A stretch of 64,000 nucleotides of DNA from Kappaphycus alvarezii (taxonomy: Eukaryota > Rhodophyta > Florideophyceae > Gigartinales > Solieriaceae), in NCBI GenBank assembly GCA_002205965.3, contig NADL03000481.1, positions 930,001 to 994,000 of the forward strand. Direction: 5' to 3'. Each line of letters starts with the position of its first letter. The stretch's first letter is position 1. A program made the translations under genes and the position numbers. Shown here piece by piece: positions 51,095 through 61,085 of the stretch. The notes under the pieces are model-generated. The model was not told the origin of the DNA. It saw nothing but the letters and a program-made list of their open reading frames with translations, and made no database searches.

Positions 51095-51651
51095 CTACGG
51101 AAATAAACCGTCAACTGGGAGGGCGGCGAGTTTTCTATGAACTGGGAACTTCCATTTCTTTCGGTCTTGTAAATAATCGGCAAGCAAATGGCAATTTGGG
51201 CCCTCGTAATTTACCATAGCACTTATTTTTTGATGCAGCAAAGCCGCAATGCCGCAATTATTAACTGTACTGTGCAGCACATCGAAGCAATTTGCAGGGC
51301 TAATTAACTTGTGTTTGACTTCGTATTCAAATGCGTGAACTGATCTCCAATGGATGAATTTGTAAATGGCTGTTTCACGCTGCAACGGCTCTCCGTAAAG
51401 GACTCCTCTCGTCAAAGAGATCAGATCCGCCAAATACTGTACTTGACCAAAGTTCTATACAGATCATCATAATCAAGATTCACGTTACCTCTTCTGATTG
51501 GCCCGTGGATCCTTTTTGTGTGGCCCACAGGTAGCCATCTCGGCTGTCCCACATTAAGACATACTTCAGTACATCTTGCGGAAAAGATAAAAACAAAAAT
51601 TAACCCAAAATTTCTGTTTCCCACCCTGAAGAATATAGAGAGATGACGCAT
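51095..51651 (-). pseudogene. unrecognised coding region, two frames joined by one shift
   Basis: A 76-codon minus frame (51651-51421) and a 112-codon minus frame (51433-51095) overlap by 13 bp and read as one protein of about 185 residues if one base is shifted near 51425. The second part, with EPLQRETAIYKFIHWRSVHA and CFDVLHSTVNNCGIAALLHQ, has the look of a folded protein. No family is recognised. A sequencing or assembly indel, a small intron or true decay are all possible. Confidence 0.4.
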
Positions 51652-51663
51652 TTGGGTATCTTT

Positions 51664-51726
51664 GCACAGTACAGTACAGTACTTTATTCAGTACAGTACA
51701 GTACAGTACAGTGCTGTACTGTATAG
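51664..51726. repeat. CAGTA microsatellite
   Basis: Tandem CAGTA units interrupted by CTTTATT, ending in GTGCTGTACTGTA so that the two halves can pair. Same motif as the palindromes at 49.4, 54.9 and 55.2 kb. Confidence 0.7.
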
Positions 51727-52378
51727 CACATTAAAAGTGGCCCATGATTGTGACAAGGAGATTCGGCCACATGTCCGCCGCCGGTGGCACATGCATTCCA
51801 ATGTTTGTAGTCTACTCTTGTTGATTACTGGAATCCAGATACCAATCAACCTACTGAACGAGTACAGAACGAAAACCTCTGCTGGAGTCCATGTGAGCCC
51901 TTGCGATCTCACATCGAATTCAAACTGAGCGCCCATCAAGCTACAGTACTCCGCTACTGGAAATGTATCATCTTATGGCCGCAACTTGTCAACAGTAGGC
52001 TCGGATTCAGTCCTATTGCGTCTACAAAGCAGACATTCTACGTTTCTCTCTACAAACAACGCTTGTTCAAACGAGAATTCGTAATCACATAACACTAGGA
52101 AACGGATGCAAAAGACACGCCTCACAGAGAGCATCAACAATCATGGCAAAGTCTCTCACGGATCTCAACACCCCACTGATGCAACACCGTCACAACATCA
52201 TCCGACAAGTAGAGGTAGCGACGGCAATACAAATTCCGGGCACCTTGCCCACCGTCAACTCCTTGACTCAATCTTCGTACCTGGTTCTTTCAAACTGGAA
52301 GAATACTGAGCTCTTGCAAGCACCGCCCTTCTCCAATCGACTCCCCACTACTCGATGGTCTCCCCGTCTGCATCTTTG

Positions 52379-53034
52379 TCACACGCTTCCACCGCCACCG
52401 CTTCTCAACATACTCTCCAACAACTGCTTTTCCTTTCTCAAAATCTCCAACTCTCGACTCTGTTTATCGTTTGTCCTCGCAAAAGACACACAGCGGTCAA
52501 CCAAGCTAGCAGTCACTTCCCTCAAATCTTCCAGCTCGTTCTGTATGTCATTAATTGTAGCCTGCCTTCTTGCTCGACTTCTCTTGGCACTCTCACGATT
52601 CCTCAGGCGCCTCTTGTAATGCACCAATGCCCTTTCATCCTCATTCATCCTCCTAACCTCCGCACTGGTGCTACCCGCCAAATCCAACAACATTTCCGCA
52701 GGGAAACTATCCGCAGCTGCATTGGGCATAAGTGACGCCACTTTCTTCTGCTGAGGTTTGGAAACTGAATCAGCGCGACGTTTCTTTGACGTCGACTTTG
52801 CCTTGTTGGAGGTAGGGACCACAGAACGGCTTGAATTGGCCGGCTTTGTTGTGGCAGGGGGGAAGGTGTGTCACCAGGGGTCGAGGAGTCTGACTCACAC
52901 GGGTCGTCAGGCTCGGTGGAATCCGAGAGAAGAGAGCGAGAACGTTCAGGAGAAGCCTCGGCATGTTCCAAACGAAGTTGCTTCTCAGCTAGAGCGGCGG
53001 CCTCAACTGCTGCGGTTATCACTTCTAGCCCCAT
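52379..53034 (-). CDS. bZIP transcription factor
   Basis: A clear basic leucine-zipper protein. The open frame from 52822 (147 codons, stop at 52379-52381) carries the basic region YKRRLRNRESAKRSRARRQ at residues 69-87, with the N-x7-R DNA-contact signature NRESAKRSR. An amphipathic zipper with aliphatic residues at heptad spacing follows (about 90-138, ending ILRKEKQLLESML). Upstream, a frame offset by one base starting at 53034 encodes MGLEVITAAVEAAALAEKQ and an acidic, serine-rich stretch up to about 52880, typical of a bZIP activation region. A small intron (GTGTGAG near the switch is a plausible donor) or a frameshift must join them. bZIP proteins bind DNA as dimers in the nucleus. Start at 53034 is inferred. 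This is the most convincing host gene here. Confidence 0.8.
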
Positions 53035-54584
53035 GTCGAATGGATGTACAACGAAGAACCGGTGTTAGGCGAAAGAAGAGGGAATGGAACGGTGGAAAAG
53101 GATAACGACTATGCCTGATGATTGTGAGGGGTATGGGTAGTGCAGGCCGGCTGAGCAGCTTTAGGAGAGAGAGTGTTGCGTTGTTATTGAAGGGAGCGAA
53201 AAAAGGCGGTTGATGAAATAAGTGCGGGGTGAGTAGCTTGTGATGATTGAAACAGCCTCCAGCCGGTGCGGGTGGAAGGTCTTGGCTTTAATAGAGTCGG
53301 CGAGGTTTTTTTGTGGGCGGCGGCGCGGGGTAAACCACGGGGATTGGCAGTGGGCCAAGTTGGGGCTGTAATAATACAGAAAAACTTACATTTTGCCCTT
53401 TCTCATCCGAGCAACCAATGGGGGTCCAGAATTGACGGTGAGGAGGGTTTGCGTGTCGCGACATACCCTAAAATTTCTCGTCTGGGGGGAAAGTTATGGG
53501 TGGCTCCTTGTCGTTTTGGGGGCCAAGCCTGAGATTTCGGGAAAAATAGACAAGTTTTAGCGGACAATTTTGGTTTCCTTTTTGAGTAACAAGTCTTATA
53601 GGAAGTGTTTTGACTGCTGGAATTTTCGCGAGTGTTTGTTGGGCCGAGAAAGTTACAACCTGTGGGTGAAGGACAAGTGGCAGAGTTTTGGAAATTGTGG
53701 TGGCAGCGCACTTAATAGTTAGGGTTGAGAATTTTGTCGGGGTGAAATAATTTGCCGGTAAAGAAAATGGGTGAAATTTGAGCGATAGTTCCACAGAGGG
53801 TAGGTTAGACTTGGTGAGGTTTTGCCTCCACTTGTGAATTTGCCGCCAAAGCAGTCGTCACCTGAAGGATAATGCAAAGGGCAATTTTCTGTATAGTACT
53901 ACCGTACTGTACAAACCGCCAAACTCTTTACTTTGCCAGAGGGTTTGTCGCGTTATCGCGAGTATTGTTCGGCGTTGACCATGTTCCAACAGCATTGTCG
54001 ATTTGCATGTTTTCCTTGCTAGCCTCACGTCGTGATGTCAGTACGAAGCTGGTTGGGAAGCCAAGCGTATCACTGATCAAGACATGCTTGTACAAGGTGA
54101 GAGAGCATGATGGGTGACTCCGTTAACATGATTTCAAAGAATGAATGTGAAGGTTGCCAGAAAATGGCATTGTAACCACTGCGAGCTTGTAGCAAAAAAA
54201 AATTGCCACGAGGCATGTGGCGGTCGACACGTGGCCCTTCCAAACAATTGACGTCACCGCATCTTTACGAATAAATTTTTTCGATGACCATGTGGAGCAA
54301 GGGGTAGTTTTCATGAGAAATGTTGTCCCCCACAGGCCTGGATAGATTTCACGTGCTCTTTCCGCCTGGAGCGTTGCAATTAGTGCGCAAATGATACAGT
54401 AATAGGCTCACTGTAAGAACGACTTACGAACGGAATGTACCATGCACTGTAACCGCTGACGGTTATGTTCTACACAGTACTGTAAAGTAGTATCCCCGCA
54501 TTGTACCCAAAAGTACAGTTTTCTCGTTTATTCGTTCTATTTCGTACTGTACAGTATATTCAAGCATTTTTTTTTGTTTGCAGC
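53035..54584. other. bZIP upstream region; no further supportable gene
   Basis: Overlapping minus-strand frames at 53794-53403 have no motif. A CCAAT-like AACCAATGG lies near 53413, about 380 bp upstream of the bZIP start; its role is unknown. Scattered GTACTGTAC motifs occur near 53908, 54476 and 54546. Confidence 0.35.
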
Positions 54585-54812
54585 ATGCTCTCGTCTTCCG
54601 CCGGAAGTAGGCTGGTGCCCGTCCCTATCTCTACCCTCGGGGGATGGCACCCGGACGCCCACGCGTTGCTAACCGACGTCGCACGCAACGTCGCTACGAG
54701 GGCAAGGGAGACCTACGCAAAGGTCAAAGAAATATTAACACAGCGTCATGCCGCAGCAGCAGTAATGTCCAATGCAGCGTGCCTGTTGGCCGGCCTCCCG
54801 TCAGTTTTCTAG
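54585..54812 (+). pseudogene. R2-like retroelement 3' fragment (nuclease C-terminus)
   Basis: Reads SSSAGSRLVPVPISTLGGWHP, then DVARNVATRARETYAKVKE and AAAVMSNAACLLAGLPSVF with TAG at 54810-54812. This is the last third of the nuclease seen at 37.4-37.56 kb and 50.06-50.3 kb. The frame is intact but lacks the PD and DVT parts. The tail motif of the family follows at 54885. A TGTACAGTAT palindrome lies just upstream of the truncated 5' end. Confidence 0.62.
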
Positions 54813-54884
54813 CGTTTTGACAACTTCCCGCCAACCCTTTATATTGTAAGCCTTTACCATCACGACATCCCTTAGGGAACAGCT

Positions 54885-55019
54885 GACCATATTTTTCATG
54901 CATTAAAAACACCCCAAATTTCCCCCTCGACTACTTCGCTGTACAGTACAGTACAGTCAGTACTGTGCTCACATCGACCATATCTTCCATACATTAAAAT
55001 AACCCAAAATTCCTTCCCC
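54885..55019 (+). repeat. two tandem 3' tails of the R2-like family
   Basis: GACCATATTTTTCATGCATT with AAAAACACCCCAAATTTCCCC (54885-54925) and GACCATATCTTCCATACATT with AAAATAACCCAAAATTCC (54976-55019) match the tail at 37631-37672. The second has no coding sequence before it, so it may be a very short insertion. They are separated by a (CAGTA)n run at 54941-54966. Confidence 0.6.
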
Positions 55020-55168
55020 TTCTAAAGGCTTGGTTACTGGAACTGAAAAGCTAAAAAAAAGTAGCCGTTGCAGGTATGCATGTGGCCGGGGGTATCTCTT
55101 GTAGGCCACGACTTGGCAAAATTAGGTTTTTTACAGCGTTGAATACAGTACAGTACTGTGCTGTACTG

Positions 55169-55223
55169 ATCCCACTCTACAATACAGTACTGTACTGTAC
55201 TGTACTGTACTGTAGAGTGGGAT
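55169..55223. repeat. near-perfect 55-nt hairpin
   Basis: ATCCCACTCTACA (55169-55181) is exactly inverted as TGTAGAGTGGGAT (55211-55223). The 29 nt between them are GTACTGTAC repeats that can themselves pair, so almost the whole stretch folds back. A second TACAGTACAGTACTGTGC palindrome precedes it (55144-55166). Could be a tiny inverted-repeat element or a small-RNA-like hairpin. Confidence 0.65.
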
Positions 55224-56539
55224 GATTTGAGCCAGATGCTTGCTGGTCCCAGCACATCATAACTTACACGGTACTTTCACACACTTAAGGTCCCCTCCTA
55301 CTGCATTGGAATAAAAGGTCGCCTCTTCCCCCTTTCACTCCTTGGAGTAAAAAGTGCTGAAGAAGCTATGAAAAATACCGCTAGAGTGCGATAATGTCCT
55401 CTAAAATGGAAAATAATATTCTACTTCTGGGTATTCAAGCAGTCTTAGATGAAGTACACTACCTGCACAGTACGGCATTGCAATGTCTTACTATCCTTGA
55501 CAAGAGGGGACGGTTTTGGATGTTTTAATGTTTGAAAGAAACCGTCAACTGTTCGAACAGTATTTGCACATGAGGTATGGCGTTGTATTTCCTTAAAATT
55601 CGATGTTGCTTTCTTGCACAACGTTTGCAGTTAGGACTTGAGTATCGAATATAGCCGTCTGCATCGGGCCAAAGAAACATTTGGAGAGAACGACTTCGCC
55701 AGACTACTCTGTTACCCTACTCGCCTTCACTTTTTCACAAGCCCCAATTTTAGACATTCATTCGTTGTTCATTGCAGAGAATACATTTTTGCAACAGTTT
55801 GAAAGCCGTGCTTCGTGGTAAATTATTCAATGATGGTAGTTCCACTGCTCCTGCCTATCCTCCAACCTGCAAATTCCCTTTAAATGTGAAGACTTTCCAA
55901 CAGTATTAGTAAAATCTGTAGGTAAAACTGTGTCCGTACGGTACAATGACTGTTCCGACTATTCGCCCAAGAGCTTAACGGATGTTCCACGTCGGCCACG
56001 TGCAGAGGGGTGCTGCACAATATGGACATCGCTACTGACGACCACATGACGCTACTGGGTTGCTTGGTAAATTCGCCGACGAATAATATACCGTAGGGAT
56101 TACGCAAAACAAAAATTCTGCAATGAAACTCCAGTGATACTCTAATTAAATTCTATAAACAAAATTCTTTTTTAGTGAATTGAATTGCAGAAATAGCATT
56201 ACGCATGCAAAGAATTCTGTAACACGCGAGTATTAGCTAAACCCCTTCTAAAACTGTTTCCGGACTTTCCTTCGCAACAAGCCCCCTTCAGTACCAAAAC
56301 GCAATTCTAATGACAGGCGCAAGCCAGCGGGATCAAACCAGAACTATCAGCCTCCAGCATGCGCGAAAGTTGCGAAACGTGGTACTTCTCCTTATCCACC
56401 GTAGGTCATCCCACAAGGACAAGTCCAACCTCAGACTCAAGGCAATGGAAAACTACTGGAAGGTGTGACAGGACTACGATGCTCATGCAATAAGGACGAT
56501 GAAAATAGCGGAAACCAATTTTGCAGTTAAGTTTTTGGT
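55224..56539. other. no supportable gene
   Basis: Short frames only. The left terminus of the Harbinger module must lie in or near this stretch if it survives, but I could not identify inverted repeats. Confidence 0.35.
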
Positions 56540-57385
56540 ATGTCCGACGCTGAATGTGTACTCCACTTTCGTTTCAAGAAGGATGACGTCATCAAACTAA
56601 TTAAAGTAATTGGGTTGCCAGAAGAGAAGAAGCATACTTAAAGAAACAGGTACGCATCGAACCCATTGTTAAGTGCTTGTATTTTACTTAAACAAATGAG
56701 TACGCTGCGACGGTGGAGAGAGATATAGAAGTTCTTTGGAAAGGATTGAAGTCAGATTTGCGATATATTCTTGGAAACAATAGAACTGTTCTCACAAAAG
56801 TGGTTGTACCTGTTTACTGGAGTGATGAAGCAGTCATACTTTCAGGGTAAGGTAGAATCATACACAGCTGCAGTACACAACAAAACCGAACCGTTGCATG
56901 ACCGTCTTGGATTTATTGATGGAAATGTCATTGCAATTGCGAGGCCCAGTAACAGAGCTGTGCAAAACGTAATTTATAACGGGCACAAAAGGAAACATGG
57001 TCTCAAGTTTCAAGCTTTATCAACACTGGATGGAATGCTTGCACACGAATTTGGCCCCATAGAAGTCAGAAGACTCGATTGGACGATATAAACGAGATCT
57101 GGAGTGGACGAGCAATTGGAAACACTTCTAAATACTATTGACAAACTGTATTTTATCTACGGCGACATTGATCATAACTGGAGGTCCTTTTTGGAGATCC
57201 ATTTTCAAGGATCTTCTCTCAATGCTCAGAAGTACTTCAACAAGGCTGTGTCAAATAGCCGAGGCACTGTGGAATGGATGTTCAAAGAGGTCAAACTGTA
57301 CTGGACTACGGTTGATTCCAAGAGAAAGTTGAGGATTAGGGAGTCTCCTGTAGCTGCGCTTAACTATTGTGGTATGTTAATGTGA
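56540..57385 (+). pseudogene. PIF/Harbinger transposase with four nonsense codons
   Basis: One uninterrupted frame from ATG 56540 to 57385 (282 codons) broken only by TAA 56639-56641, TAG 56726-56728, TGA 56747-56749 and TAA 57089-57091, with no frameshift. Reading: FRFKKDDVIKLIKVIGLPEE, then after the first stop ASNPLLSACILLKQMSTLRR, and CDIFLETIELFSQKW (N-terminal helices). The nuclease core follows: GFIDGNVIAIARPSN (about 56915-56955), YNGHKRKHGLKFQAL, FGPIEVRRLDW, FIYGDIDHNWRSF (about 57150-57185) and GTVEWMFKEVKLYW (about 57263-57305). The catalytic D, D and E (FIDG, YGD, VEW) are all present. The length is near the lower end for Harbinger transposases. Recently inactivated by point mutations. 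Confidence 0.8.
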
Positions 57386-57499
57386 AAAACTCGAAACTAC
57401 TTCTATCAAAACCAAAAATTTCAGTACTTCAACTGCACACCACCAACCCTTGAAGAATTTTTGAATTCAAAGTAAATAAAGAGCCACATGGTTTGATTT

Positions 57500-58116
57500 G
57501 ATACTATCATAGCGCGAGGAGCGAGGGCAAAGTTCGTAACGGAGGTCACGGGAAACGAGCGGCCGAAGCAAGCAAATTAAGGCCTCAATCTTTTCTTTTC
57601 TAGCCTCCTTTTCCGCAGCAGCCTTTCGTTTCGCGATTTTTGCGCCCGCTAAGTCTTCGCACTCTTCCCTCGTAGAACTCAGAAGTTCTTCCAGCTTTAC
57701 GACCCCCCTTCGATTCCATTCATTCGCTTTTCGACCGCGTTTCGCTCGTCAAACCGTTGCTAAATGCGCTTGTGCCTGTTCTGGATTGCTTTCCACGTCA
57801 CAAGACAAGAAAGTTTCTGCGTAGCGTTAGCGCGCTTCGCCGCAATATCAAATCGCTCCTTTGTAGTAACATTCTGTGTAATGTGCGCTTTTGCGGCTGC
57901 TATCTCTCGTGCGATGATAACGTCATCGTTTGCGCTGAACTTCGAACTACGCCCGGTGCAAGCTACCGCTGTTGCTTCACCGCTGCATTGGGGGGCCTTC
58001 TGAGTTGTCGTTGTGCTATAGGTTGTGTCGCCAGAGTTCGCCCCGCTATCTGGAGAATGGTTCTGTTCCTCCAACTGAGACTCGGCTACAGTGGCGAGGT
58101 CCTGTAGGATGTTCAT
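57500..58116 (-). pseudogene. Myb/SANT-like protein paired with the Harbinger transposase
   Basis: From ATG 58116-58114 the minus frame reads MNILQDLATVAESQLEEQ, a polar linker, then the DNA-binding-like domain KFSANDDVIIAREIAAAKAH, RFDIAAKRANATQKLSCLVT and WKAIQNRHKRI. An in-frame TAG (57762-57760) follows where Q is expected before QRFDERNAVEKRMNGIEGG. After a frameshift the charged coiled-coil tail GAKIAKRKAAAEKEARKEK runs to about 57590. Harbinger elements typically carry such a Myb-like partner needed with the transposase. It is convergent with the transposase and ends about 100-200 bp from it. The open frame extends upstream of 58116 only through repeat DNA, so I prefer the internal ATG. 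Confidence 0.66.
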
Positions 58117-58133
58117 CGCGTCAAGCAGTGTGT

Positions 58134-58226
58134 GAGGGATAGGGATAGGGATAAAGATAGGGATGAGGTAAGGGTAAGGGTAAAAATAGGGGTAAAAGTT
58201 GGTGTAAAAGTATGGGTTGGGATACG
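58134..58226 (+). repeat. telomere-like hexamer repeat (GGGATA / GGGTAA)
   Basis: Period-6 units: GGGATA about three times, then GGGATG, AGGTAA, GGGTAA twice, then decayed GGGGTAA-type units. The form TAAGGG/TAGGGA resembles eukaryotic telomere repeats. It lies immediately upstream of the Myb/SANT-like start. It could be an interstitial telomere relic or a G-rich microsatellite. Confidence 0.5.
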
Positions 58227-58745
58227 TAGTTTGAAAGATGAGGGGGATGTTTGATGCAGTGCTATGCATTCAATTTCTAGTGTTGTACGCGCCAAATCTG
58301 CAGAAACGTTGCACACGTATTACGGTATAATTGCAGTTTCGCTACAGATTTTTTTTACAGTTTTTCGGTTGCGTCATATCTCTAATGCCCTTGGGGTGTG
58401 GTATCGGCGAGCTATACAAGGGATAAACGAATTACAGTACAAAACAGTACATGGGTAAAGTGGGTTTGGTTTACTGCAGTACAATGACACGTATTCCGCA
58501 CGATACTTTTACTTCCAGGTAGCTTTGGCGTGGGTGCTTCATTTGTACGTAGCACTACCGAATGGTATGCTAATCAAAGGAAAAATGCGCGCCAAATGAA
58601 ATTATAAAATTTAATGCAGTAAAGTGTACTGAATTATAATTTTCTATAATTTTCTCGGTGCAACAATGGTAACAATTCTTTACTCATGATGTTACTTCCT
58701 GGAGAACACTGTAATGGTTTATTTGATGCGCTTTGGAACATAGGC

Positions 58746-58784
58746 TAAACATTTTTTCAATCATTAAAACACCCAATTTTCCCC
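58746..58784 (+). repeat. fourth copy of the R2-like 3' tail motif
   Basis: TAAACATTTTTTCAATCATT followed by AAAACACCCAATTTTCCCC is close to the tails at 37631 and 54885. No nuclease sequence precedes it, so it would be a nearly complete 5' truncation, or a diverged chance match. Confidence 0.35.
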
Positions 58785-59309
58785 TGGAATGCGTAGCTGT
58801 AACCAATCGCGTAAAGCAAGTACTGATCAAAAAAGTTTGGCCAGTTTGCGGTACGGTAATGGGGGGGGAGAAATTGGGGTGCTTTACTGATTAGGTATGC
58901 AGGATGGCTATTTTCCGAAGAATAGTGGGAAAGGTCTATGTAATGTACCGTAGTGTGCTTACATACAATACACATGTGGTAACAACGCACTTCGTGTGCA
59001 GTTGCAAACGTTGTTCAAAAGTGAAACAAAAAACTGGTGAGACAAAAAGACTGGTCTCTCAATGCAGCCAGTTGTGCGGTAAATCCCTCACAAAAAATTA
59101 CACTGCTAACAACGGCTGGCAGTATTCTGCGACAAACAGTGGACCATTGGGATGAAATGCAGGAATTTGCTCATGGCACTTCTCTCTAGAAGTTGAGGAA
59201 AGCTGTCAGGGTATTTGGCAGGAAACTGTTCACAAGGTTATCACGGATACCACTTGGAGAGCCATGTGGATCATTAACGCTGCATCCGAAGCACTATGAC
59301 ACAAGTCAC

Positions 59310-59935
59310 ATATTCAACTCCCGTCGACTCTGCTTTACCAGTAGATGCTCCTGCACCTCAATCCACTGCGTCTACATTTGTTGCGGGTGCAACAATCACT
59401 GTAGCCGAACTTCTAGCGTCTAATCAGCCGAAAACGAGAGGGAAATACTACCCCTCGAAGATTTTATAGTTTTCGGGGACGTTTCTGCGCTGTGTGCTCA
59501 AGAGTATCTGAACGTAATGTAAGGAAGACGTTTGAGCAAATGACAGGTAAGGTCAACATGAACCCGCGCATGACCGAGGAGGTGACATAGAAAAATATTA
59601 AGGTCCATAATAGACGACTGAGGACGAATTAATCGCGGATGATACACGAGCTGCGGAGCTGTCTGGGGTACTGGGGAAGAGATCGGTGGTTGTGCCAAAC
59701 ATTAACACAAATGATAGTGGGGACGGAGTCATTGGTAAACGAGAAGAAAGCAGAGAGGGATGAGAAGAAAAATAAGGAGGAAACAGGGAGAGTTTGGGAT
59801 GAAAAATGGTGGAAAATTCCTTACCTCAAAAGAAGCAGCGCAGAATTTCCGAGTCTGAGGCTGTTGTTTGCGAAAATGTGATGGATAGGGATGACAATGG
59901 TAACAATGAGAATAATAATAATAAATAGAAGCTTA
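59310..59935 (+). pseudogene. Myb/SANT-like protein, second Harbinger module
   Basis: The plus strand reads, in shifting frames, a disordered A/P/T-rich N-terminus (TPVDSALPVDAPAPQSTAST, from about 59320), then QPKTRGKYYPS and EDFIVFGDVSALCAQEYLNV (about 59430-59515). FEQMTGKVNMNPRMTEEVT, a TAG, KNIKVHNRRLRTN (about 59536-59630) and a lysine/glutamate-rich tail (to about 59880) follow. The layout is the same as the copies at 57.5-58.1 kb and 25.6-26.3 kb: Myb/SANT-like domain then charged helix. It is convergent with the transposase remnant at 60.4-61.1 kb. Broken by at least three frame changes. Confidence 0.5.
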
Positions 59936-60395
59936 TTAGACGGGAAAAAGGCATTATGTGTTCTGATCGGCAAAATAGCCTTTTCGCAGGGCCTTTAGAA
60001 GACGCAGATATGACATAGACTGCAGTGAAGTCAAATAACCTACTTTTTGAGAACAGAAGGCTCTATGAAGAACTAAATGGCATATGAAAGGTCTTAAAGA
60101 GTTCTAGAAGGAAAAAGGAACTACGAACAGCATGTAACTCAATAAATTTTAAATGGTTATGTATCTTTTCGAAAGCAGCAATAGACCTATTTTATTTACG
60201 GGAAACGCTTGCTTGCGATTCACCGGTAAAAATTTATTCTTTACTCCTCAAAAAGTCCCATCTCTCTCAAAGATACCTACTTCTCTAGACTTGGTGGCTT
60301 TATGGCAAAGAATCCAGGTATGTGGTCAGGATAGCAGCAGTTCTGGAAATTAGACATAATATTTGTTTAAATATAAAGCAATCTTATCGGAGAAG

Positions 60396-61085
60396 CTAAC
60401 AGTCTCGCTTTAATTTAGTATCGCAAAACGTAAAATACATCTCAGTTTCTTTGAAAATCCACGCCAAAGTCACATTCAGCTTTAATGTAGACGCATTTAA
60501 CGCCTTTTGTTTGTATTGAGGTTGCTTTCTTAAAATGGAACCTCCATAAACGTCCTCCTGTTGTAACCGTAGTCTCTTTGAAATAGGCACTGAACGTTAT
60601 CAACAACCGTTATATTTAATAGGTTTGATTCCGAGCCACTGCAGACATACATATCTCACTCATGCTTCCTACCTTCATATGTCTAGTAGTATACATATGA
60701 ATCCAATAAGGTGTGCTTGACGCTATTTTTTCTTTTGCATGTCCATTTTTGTGTCCATTGTTGACGACTAGTTGTCGCATGTATCCCTTTGGTCTAGCAA
60801 CATCCATCATTGTGCCATCTATGAACCCTGTGCAATTCTGAAGTGCAGCTCCCTGGTCAAAAACAGCTTTGCTAGACCGGTATGATATATAGCGTTCAGG
60901 TATAGGACCAAATAGATGATGCCTTTTAACTGATAAAATGGTCTATGGACTCATAAAGCAGGTCAGACATCTGAGATGGATGTTTATCGAGCCACAAAAT
61001 TACATCCTTCCAGCGATCTGGGACGGCCACGCGTCCCATAATTATGCACGGTTTTAGCGGTGATACATATGTATAATGATCCCTG
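60396..61085 (-). pseudogene. PIF/Harbinger transposase, second copy, catalytically dead
   Basis: The minus strand reads MGRVAVPDRWKDVILWLDKH and PSQMSDLLYESIDHFIS (61030-60920), then after a frameshift FGPIPERYISYRSSKAVFDQ, CTGFIDGTMMDVARPKGYMR and NNGHKNGHA (about 60910-60740). The last part is LQQEDVYGGSILRKQPQYKQ and NVTLAWIFKETEMYF (60570-60430). The first catalytic D (FIDG) is kept, but GD is now ED and the V-E-W glutamate reads L-A-W. It differs from the copy at 56.5 kb in length and sequence, so it is a separate family or an old relative. Confidence 0.66.

Noticed and set aside
52143..52735. Long plus-strand ORFs opposite the bZIP gene
   Set aside because: They are antisense shadows of the bZIP coding strand and carry no motif.
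51664..55223. CRISPR-like short repeats
   Set aside because: The CAGTA and GTACTGTAC runs are simple tandem or palindromic repeats without unique spacers, in eukaryotic DNA.
57757..58107. 116-codon plus-strand ORF
   Set aside because: Shadow of the Myb/SANT-like gene on the minus strand.
58113..58269. N-terminal extension of the Myb/SANT-like ORF rich in P, Y and F
   Set aside because: It is the translation of the telomere-like repeat on the opposite strand; the internal ATG at 58116 is the more likely start.
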